Positions 58,656-64,000 of a stretch of DNA of 64,000 nt are shown here, in pieces. Position numbers and translations under genes: made by a program. The number at the start of each line of letters is the position of its first letter. The stretch's first letter is position 1. This DNA comes from Natronoarchaeum mannanilyticum (GTDB taxonomy: Archaea > Halobacteriota > Halobacteria > Halobacteriales > Natronoarchaeaceae): assembly GCF_039522665.1 (NCBI RefSeq), contig NZ_BAAADV010000001.1, positions 1,152,046 through 1,216,045 on the forward strand, in the 5' to 3' direction. The notes below the pieces were generated by a model that was not told where the DNA came from, did no database searches, and saw nothing but the letters and a program-made list of their open reading frames with translations.

Positions 58656-59810
58656 GTGCAACCGACCGACGCCGTCGCCCCCGCGCTCGCCGACGCGCTC
58701 CCGGCGCTCCCGGGCGCGCTGGCCGAGATGAACTCGCTGGAGCGGATCTTGCTGGTGATCGCGATCGCGACCGCCGCCGCCGTCGCGCTCAAACTGGTCG
58801 CGCCGCGGCTCGTCGCGCGCCGGTTCGACGAGAGCGGCGAGTCGCTTCCCGCGATGCTGTTCGACGTGCTGGCGACGCCGATCTACCGAACGCTCCCGCT
58901 GACCGGCGTCTACGTCGCCGTCCTGCTGACCGACCTCCCGGTGCTGGGTTTCTATCTTCGCGGCGCGACGCTGACGCTACTCGTGTTGATCTGGTCGCTC
59001 GCCGCGGTGCGCCTGGGCCGCCGGACGCTCCGGCGCGTGAGCGAGGATGCGGCCGTCTCCGACGTCGCGCCCGTCCTGGGAAACGTCTGGACGGCGATCG
59101 TCGTCCTCGCGGCGCTGTTCTCGCTGCTCAACGTCTGGCGCGTCGACGTGACGCCGCTGCTGGCGTCCGCGAGCGTCATCGGGATCGTGATCGGACTCGC
59201 CGCCCAGGACGCCATCGCGAACTTCGTCGGCGGCATCGCGCTGTTCGCCGACGACACGTACAAGCCGGGCGATTTCGTCGTGCTCGACACCGGCGAGAAA
59301 GGCACCGTCGTCGACATCGGGCTCCGGGCGACCACCATCGTGACCCTCGACCGGGTCGAGGTCACCGTTCCGAACGCGGTGCTCAACTCCACGCACGTCA
59401 CCAACGAGTCGGCGCCCCAGCGCCACAAGCGCATCCGGGTGCCCGTCGGCGTCGCCTACGGCAGCGACCCCGAGCGCGTCGAGGAAGTGCTGCTCGACAC
59501 GATGCGCGCGGAAGACGAGATCATCGACCATCCCCAACCTCGCACGCACTTCCGGGAGTTCGGCGACTCGGCGCTGATCTTCGAGTGCCGGGGGTTCATC
59601 CACCACCCCGCTCGCGAGGCGCAGGCCCGCAACGCGCTCAACGAGCGGATTCACGGCCGACTCCGCGAGGCCGGCATCGAGATCCCCTACCCTCAGCGGA
59701 CGCTCACGTTCGACGACGAGACCCGGTCGGCGCTCGATCCGGACCCGGCGCCGCCCGACGGCGCCCCGCCGGATCGCGAGGGCGAGCGGACGGCGGGCGA
59801 CGCCGAGTGA
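58656..59810 (+). CDS. MscS-family mechanosensitive channel
   Basis: A 384-residue membrane protein: five predicted transmembrane helices in residues about 20-190, the last being the pore-like LLASASVIGIVIGLAAQDAIANFVGGIALFADDTYKPGDFVVLDTGEKGTVVDIGLRATTIVTLDRVEVTVPNAVLNSTHVTNES, which is the MscS TM3 and beta domain. It continues with the C-terminal cage domain (KRIRVPVGVAYGSDPERVEEVLLDTMRAEDEII, FRGDSALIFECRGFI-like, NERIHGRLREAGIEIPYPQRTL). A GTG start at 58656 fits the TATA-like ggatttgta about 27 nt upstream; a GTG at 58641 and ATG near 58728 are alternatives. It opens under osmotic stress. Confidence 0.9.
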   Translation: MQPTDAVAPALADALPALPGALAEMNSLERILLVIAIATAAAVALKLVAPRLVARRFDESGESLPAMLFDVLATPIYRTLPLTGVYVAVLLTDLPVLGFYLRGATLTLLVLIWSLAAVRLGRRTLRRVSEDAAVSDVAPVLGNVWTAIVVLAALFSLLNVWRVDVTPLLASASVIGIVIGLAAQDAIANFVGGIALFADDTYKPGDFVVLDTGEKGTVVDIGLRATTIVTLDRVEVTVPNAVLNSTHVTNESAPQRHKRIRVPVGVAYGSDPERVEEVLLDTMRAEDEIIDHPQPRTHFREFGDSALIFECRGFIHHPAREAQARNALNERIHGRLREAGIEIPYPQRTLTFDDETRSALDPDPAPPDGAPPDREGERTAGDAE

Positions 59811-59891
59811 GGGCGGGCGGCACCAGGCAGCGGTCGTAGCGCCGCCGCCCGGACCACGGTCCTTTTTGTCGATTTGCTCCCTTGCTCCCGT

Positions 59892-60470
59892 ATGGCCGTC
59901 TACGAAAGCGACCTCCCGGGGGTCGGCAAGAAGTTCGAGATCGACCTCGACGGGGAGGCCCAGCTCGTCGTCGTGATTCACAACACCGGCAAGCGCGAGC
60001 TGTTCGTCCGCGACTCGCCCGACGCCGACTCCGAGAAGCTGTTCGAGCTCTCGGACAAGCTGGCCCGCCAGGTCGGTACGATCATGGAGGGCGCGTACTT
60101 CCAGCCGATCCGGGACGACGAGATCAGCACCGTGCTCGACGACGACACGATCATCGAGTGGGCGAAGGTCACCGACGAGTCCGAGCTCGTGGGGACGACG
60201 CTCGCCGAGTCGGGGGTCCGCCAGCGCACCGGCGCCTCGATCATCGCCGTCCAGCGCGGCGACGAGACGATCCAGAACCCGCCGCCGGACGTCGAGTTCG
60301 AGGTCGACGACACGCTCGTCTCGATCGGCGACCGCGAGAGCCACACCGAACTCGAACGGCTCGCCGCCGGCGAGGCGACGCTCGACGGCGCGCCGGGTGG
60401 CGGCGAGCCGCCGGGCGACACGGCGGACGACGAGTTCGTCGACGACGACTCCGCGAACGACGAGCCCTAG
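59892..60470 (+). CDS. KhtT-like antiporter regulatory subunit (TrkA-C)
   Basis: A 192-residue cytoplasmic subunit. It begins MAVYESDLPGVGKKFEIDLDGEAQLVVVIHNTGKRELFV, then a helical segment and a TrkA-C domain (EWAKVTDESELVGTTLAESGVRQRTGASIIAVQRGDETIQNPPPDVEFEVDDTLVSIGDRESHTELERL), which senses ligands such as c-di-AMP in bacterial homologues. The last 45 residues are an acidic tail. Its stop TAG abuts the ATG of the transporter gene, so both are cotranslated. Start at ATG 59892. Confidence 0.9.
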   Translation: MAVYESDLPGVGKKFEIDLDGEAQLVVVIHNTGKRELFVRDSPDADSEKLFELSDKLARQVGTIMEGAYFQPIRDDEISTVLDDDTIIEWAKVTDESELVGTTLAESGVRQRTGASIIAVQRGDETIQNPPPDVEFEVDDTLVSIGDRESHTELERLAAGEATLDGAPGGGEPPGDTADDEFVDDDSANDEP

Positions 60471-61718
60471 ATGGCGGCGACGCCGCTGATCGAGATCGGC
60501 GCGCTGTTCGTCGGCATCGCGCTCGCGGGCGCGATCGCCCAGCGCGCCGGCCAGTCGGTCATCCCCTTCTACATCGTCGGGGGGATGCTCGCCGGCGAGC
60601 ACGTCCTCGGGCGGCTCGCGCCGCTGGAGATCGGACTCGGCGACGTTGCCGTGACCCTCCAGCAGCCGTACGTCTCCGAGAGCGAGTTCGTCGAACTCGG
60701 CGCCGAGCTCGGGATCGTCTTCCTGCTGTTCTTCCTGGGCCTGGAGTTCAGCATCACGCGCCTGCTGGAGAGCCGCGACCGGATCGGCAAAGCGGGGGTC
60801 GTCGATCTGGCGATCAACTTCCCCGCCGGCGTCCTGCTCGGGCTGGCGCTGGGCTGGTCGGCGATCGAGGCCGTGTTGCTCGGCGGGATCGTCTACATCT
60901 CGTCGAGCGCCGTGATCACCAAGTCGCTGATCGATCTGGGGTGGATCGCCAACGACGAGAGCGACCCGATGCTGGGGACGCTCGTGTTCGAGGACCTCTT
61001 TATCGCGCTGTACCTCGCGGTCGTCTCGGCGCTCGTGATCGGCGGCGGCGACGTCGGCGCCGCGGCGACCGACATCGGTATCGCCGTCGGGTTCATCCTC
61101 GTCCTGCTGGGCGGCGTGTTCTACGGCTCCGAACTGTTCCAGCGCTACCTCGAAACCGACTCCCGAGAGCTGACGGTGCTGCGAACCGTCGCGCTGGTCG
61201 TGTTCGTCGCCGGGCTCGCGCTGCTGCTCGACGTCAGCGAGGCCGTCGCGGCCTTTTTCGTCGGGATGGGCTTTTCCTCGACCGACCACGTCCACGAGAT
61301 CGAGGAGCTGCTGATCCCGGTCCGGGATCTGTTCGCGGCGGTGTTTTTCTTCTGGGTCGGGCTCGGTACCGATCCGGCGGTGTTCGCCGACCCCGCGCTC
61401 GTGGCGGTGCTCGCGCTCGCCGTCCTCGTGACGACTCCCACGAAGCTCGTCAGCGGCTACCTCGGCGGCCGGATCTACGATCTCGACGAGCGGCGCTCGC
61501 TCCGGGTCGCGACCGGAATGGTCACGCGCGGGGAGTTCTCCTTGATCATCGCGGCGACGATCGCGACGGCCGGCACCGGTCCGGTGATGACCGAGACGAT
61601 CCCGGACCTCACCGTTGGATACGTGCTCGTGATGAGCATCCTCGGCACCGTGCTGATGCAGTACGCCGACCGGCTCTGGTCGGTCGCCCAGCCGTATCTG
61701 GTTGACGCCGCGGAGTGA
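60471..61718 (+). CDS. KhtU-like CPA2 cation:proton antiporter
   Basis: A 415-residue membrane antiporter exchanging K+ or Na+ for H+. It has about 12 transmembrane segments: LIEIGALFVGIALAGAIAQRAGQSVIPFYIVGGMLAG, FVELGAELGIVFLLFFLGLEFSI, VEAVLLGGIVYISSSAVITKSLIDLGW, GTLVFEDLFIALYLAVVSALVI (VFEDL motif), and TRGEFSLIIAATIATAG. Unlike KefB/C it has no C-terminal RCK domain; regulation is supplied by the separate KhtT-like protein immediately upstream. Confidence 0.93.
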   Translation: MAATPLIEIGALFVGIALAGAIAQRAGQSVIPFYIVGGMLAGEHVLGRLAPLEIGLGDVAVTLQQPYVSESEFVELGAELGIVFLLFFLGLEFSITRLLESRDRIGKAGVVDLAINFPAGVLLGLALGWSAIEAVLLGGIVYISSSAVITKSLIDLGWIANDESDPMLGTLVFEDLFIALYLAVVSALVIGGGDVGAAATDIGIAVGFILVLLGGVFYGSELFQRYLETDSRELTVLRTVALVVFVAGLALLLDVSEAVAAFFVGMGFSSTDHVHEIEELLIPVRDLFAAVFFFWVGLGTDPAVFADPALVAVLALAVLVTTPTKLVSGYLGGRIYDLDERRSLRVATGMVTRGEFSLIIAATIATAGTGPVMTETIPDLTVGYVLVMSILGTVLMQYADRLWSVAQPYLVDAAE

Positions 61719-61885
61719 CACTGAGCCTCGGTACTTCGCGAGCAGAATCCCCCGGCTGCTCTGGCTGTAGCGGCGGTAAGTGCACGTGCGAATCGGTCGA
61801 CGGAACACTTCGGTAGCTAACGTGTGATCTTCTGAGTCAGTATGCGGCATTATGTGCCTGTAGTTCGTCCTCCTCACACAATGGG

Positions 61886-62113
61886 ATTGCACAGAGGATC
61901 ATCGTAGAGATCGCACAGCAAGAGGGGTGCGAGGAGACGAGCCTTCCCCCGCTCTATTCCCAAATCAACCCGAGAGCGTTGCGGTTATTCGTCGATTCGG
62001 CCGCGGATGAACGGTCCGTCATCCGGTTCACGTATTGTGGATACAACGTGATCGTTACGGGTGACGGTGATATCAGTATCGACAGTAGCGGGTTACAACC
62101 CCGGACGAAGTGA
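61886..62113 (+). pseudogene. HalOD1-domain fragment without a start codon
   Basis: The frame reading IAQRIIVEIAQQEGCEETSLPPLYSQINPRALRLFVDSAADERSVIRFTYCGYNVIVTGDGDISID and ending at TGA 62111-62113 is a good match to the haloarchaeal HalOD1 output domain (LPPLYxxINPxAL, FxYxGYxVxVxGDGxxxI). The frame is open upstream only to about 61818 and contains no ATG, GTG or TTG before the domain. It is therefore probably a 5'-damaged gene. The remaining gap (61719-61885) holds no other gene. Confidence 0.6.
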
Positions 62114-62171
62114 ACCTCTCCTATCCACCCGGACGATATTTGTCCTCCGTCGAACGTTGCGCGCCGGGGTG

Positions 62172-63785
62172 CTACCCCTTCCCGACCATCTGATCCTCGT
62201 CGTCCCACTCGCGCTTGCGCAGTTCGTACTTCTGGATCTTCCCGGTCGCGGTCTTCGGGATCGCGTCGACGAACTCGATTCTGTGGACGATCTTGTAGTC
62301 GGCCAGCTGCTCGCGGGTGAACGCGGTCAGTTCGTCGGCGGTGACGCCGGGGTTCTCGGGATCGCCGTTGTCCGGGACGACGAACGCCTTCGGCGTCTCG
62401 CCCCACTTCTCGGACGGCGCGGGGATGACCGCCACGTCGCCGACGGCCTCGTGGTCGAACAGCGTGTCCTCCAGCTCGACCGACGAGATGTTCTCGCCGC
62501 CCGAGATGATGATGTCTTTCTTCCGGTCCTTGATAGCGATCATGCCGTCCTCGTTGACGACGGCGAGGTCGCCGGTGTGGTACCAGCCTTCGAGGCGGTC
62601 GTTGAACGCCGCGTGCGTCTCGTCGGGCTTCTCCCAGTACTCCTCCATGACCTGATTGCCGCGGACGACGACCTCGCCGATCGTGCTGTCGTCGCGGGGG
62701 ACCTCCTCTCCGTCGTCGTCGACGACGCGGAGTTCGGTCCCGAGCGGGGCGACGCCCTGGCGCTGCTTCAGCGAGAAGCGGAGCCCTCCTTCCTCGGGGA
62801 TCAACCGGGCGGCGTCCGAGGTGGCGATCAGCGGCCCGGTCTCGGTGGCGCCGTACAACTGCGTGAACTCCCAGCCGAACTCGGTTTCGACCTCGCGGAT
62901 CGTCGCGCTCGGCGGGGCGCTTCCGGCGGCGGTCACGCGGACCGGGTTGTCGCCGCTGAACGCCGGATCGTGCTCGTCGGCGTACTCGCCGAGGATCGTC
63001 AGCACGGTCGGGGCACAACAGAGGAAGGAGACGTCCTCGTCGTGGATCGCGTCGAAGACGGCCTCGGCGTCGACGCCGCGCGTGCAGACGTGTTTCGCGC
63101 CGCGGCCGGTGACGGCGTAGATGTGGCCCCAGCCGTTGACGTGGAACATCGGGAGCGTCCACAGGTAGACGTCGTCGTCGGCGAGGTGGTGGTGGATCGT
63201 CACGAGCTGGGCGTGCAGCGACTCCGTCCGGTGGGTCCGGCAGACGCCCTTCGGATCGCCGGTCGTCCCCGAGGTGTAGTTGATGGTGATCGTCTCGTCC
63301 TCGGTCATCTCCGGGCGGTCGTAGTCGTCGGGGTCAGTTTCCAGGAACGACTCGAAGTCGATCCAGTCGCCCTCGACCGGCGCGGGGTCGTTCGTCACGA
63401 ACACGTCGGCGGGAATCTCGTCGCGCACCGCCTCGATCTTGCCGGCGTACTCGTAGTCCGCGTAGACGACGCTCGCCCCCGAGTCCGAGAGGAGGTACTC
63501 GTAGTCAGAGGGTTCGAGCCGGTAGTTCAGCGGCACGTGGATCGCACCGCACTGCATCGCTCCGAACGCCGCTTCGAGGTGGTAGTGCGTGTTCGGGTCG
63601 AGCACCGCGACGCGGTCGCCCTTCTCGACGCCGCGGGCCTGCAGCGCCGCCGAGAACCGGTCGACGCGCTCGCCGAACTCGTCGTACGTGAACCGTTCGC
63701 CGTCCGTTCCCACGACGGCTTCGTAGTCGCCGTAGTACGTTCTGGCCCGATCGAGGAAGTCGGTCACGAGCAATTGTTTCTTCAT
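62172..63785 (-). CDS. Long-chain acyl-CoA synthetase (AMP-forming)
   Basis: Activates a fatty or aromatic acid to acyl-CoA through an acyl-AMP. The 537-residue ANL enzyme shows YTSGTTGDPKGVCRTHRTE (P-loop), LPMFHVNGWGHIYAVTGRGAKHV, the QLYGATETGPL motif, EGWYHTGDLAVVNEDGMIAIKDRKKDIIISGGENISSVELED and the C-terminal lysine in IPKTATGKIQKYELRKRE. Its closest type is the medium/long-chain family with the Trp-containing FHVNGW motif. A TATA-like aaaatattg (about 63833-63841, minus strand) lies about 50 nt upstream of the ATG. Monocistronic. Confidence 0.94.
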   Translation of the reverse strand: MKKQLLVTDFLDRARTYYGDYEAVVGTDGERFTYDEFGERVDRFSAALQARGVEKGDRVAVLDPNTHYHLEAAFGAMQCGAIHVPLNYRLEPSDYEYLLSDSGASVVYADYEYAGKIEAVRDEIPADVFVTNDPAPVEGDWIDFESFLETDPDDYDRPEMTEDETITINYTSGTTGDPKGVCRTHRTESLHAQLVTIHHHLADDDVYLWTLPMFHVNGWGHIYAVTGRGAKHVCTRGVDAEAVFDAIHDEDVSFLCCAPTVLTILGEYADEHDPAFSGDNPVRVTAAGSAPPSATIREVETEFGWEFTQLYGATETGPLIATSDAARLIPEEGGLRFSLKQRQGVAPLGTELRVVDDDGEEVPRDDSTIGEVVVRGNQVMEEYWEKPDETHAAFNDRLEGWYHTGDLAVVNEDGMIAIKDRKKDIIISGGENISSVELEDTLFDHEAVGDVAVIPAPSEKWGETPKAFVVPDNGDPENPGVTADELTAFTREQLADYKIVHRIEFVDAIPKTATGKIQKYELRKREWDDEDQMVGKG

Positions 63786-63916
63786 TCATGATAGATTCGG
63801 CCGCCGAACGCACTAAACGTGCGATTACAGGCAATATTTTCATCATCCTCTCCAGAATCAGGCGCAGCCACCGGTTGAACGTCGTTCAGTCCCTCGGTGA
63901 CGTAGGCCGCCGCTCC

Positions 63917-64000
63917 TCAGGCCAGCGCGGGCAGGTACGTCACGCCGAACCAGCCCACCAGCCCGGCCGCCAGCGGGATCGAGAGATTGTCGTCGATGAC
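63917..64000 (-). CDS. C-terminus of a membrane protein, possibly a polyprenol/phytol kinase-like enzyme (cut by window edge)
   Basis: The last 27 codons of a minus-strand gene end at TGA 63917-63919: VIDDNLSIPLAAGLVGWFGVTYLPALA. The short hydrophobic end with IDDNLSIPLAAG recalls the C-terminus of the CTP-dependent dolichol/phytol kinase or CDP-archaeol-type families, but 27 residues cannot decide it. Confidence 0.45.
   Translation of the reverse strand, partial: VIDDNLSIPLAAGLVGWFGVTYLPALA

Noticed and set aside
61818..61885. Extension of the HalOD1 fragment to a CTG or similar start
   Set aside because: No canonical start is in frame; non-canonical starts cannot be supported from sequence alone.
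58977..61892. Open reading frame of 971 codons on the minus strand across the MscS and KhtT/KhtU genes
   Set aside because: Antisense to three genes with clear domains; its product is an Asp/Arg/His-rich shadow with no domain.

Overview
The window is chromosomal DNA of a halophilic archaeon (class Halobacteria). Evidence: very high GC, strongly acidic proteins, archaeal TFB, single-subunit-type MCM, PolD small subunit, Orc1/Cdc6, Hel308, Hef, PurO and a KEOPS subunit, many starts 20-30 nt downstream of TATA-like boxes (leaderless mRNAs), Tat lipoprotein signals, and an origin with haloarchaeal ORB repeats. I would not name a genus.

Layout. 0-8 kb: a 5'-truncated hypothetical gene, a TFB, a run of haloarchaea-type hypotheticals with a MinD-like ATPase, mcm, a gene behind a DtxR-like iron box, a homologue of the soluble Anabaena sensory rhodopsin transducer, and dCTP deaminase. 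8-12.4 kb: tRNA-Thr, nadE, an enoyl-CoA hydratase, and a tRNA-Gly surrounded by structured repeats and a duplicated tRNA 3' end. 12.4-16 kb: proC-proB-proA and a Sua5-type enzyme. 16-19.7 kb: a Cas4-like Fe-S protein with a doubtful nuclease site, a CMI4-type helix-turn-helix protein, and a bioY-bioM-bioN-like ECF transporter. 19.8-22 kb: a membrane Fe-S oxidoreductase.

22-31 kb is the replication hub: oapC-oapB-oapA, a ~1.27 kb origin, orc1/cdc6, a type I signal peptidase and polD1. Two near-identical ORBs face each other across an AT-rich element holding six CTAG tetranucleotides. ORB-like motifs also occur outside the origin, including inside polD1. A probable orphan CTAG-type m4C methyltransferase (zim-like) lies at 42-43 kb, so CTAG methylation of the origin is a testable idea.

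31-49 kb: amino-acid and nucleotide metabolism (aspartate kinase, tryptophanase-like lyase, PurO), a KaiC-like protein with an atypical P-loop, an HNH protein beside tRNA-Gln, a GDT1/TMEM165-type transporter, a Tm-1-like/PEP-hydrolase-like pair, the methyltransferase, an old-yellow-enzyme relative, two lipoproteins and cgi121-hel308. 49-64 kb: a small ferredoxin, malate dehydrogenase, MsrA, an M48 protease, cytochrome P450, hef, an MscS channel, a KhtT/KhtU-like cation antiporter, a start-less HalOD1 fragment, an acyl-CoA synthetase, and the 3' end of one more gene. No CRISPR array, rRNA or intact insertion sequence was seen.
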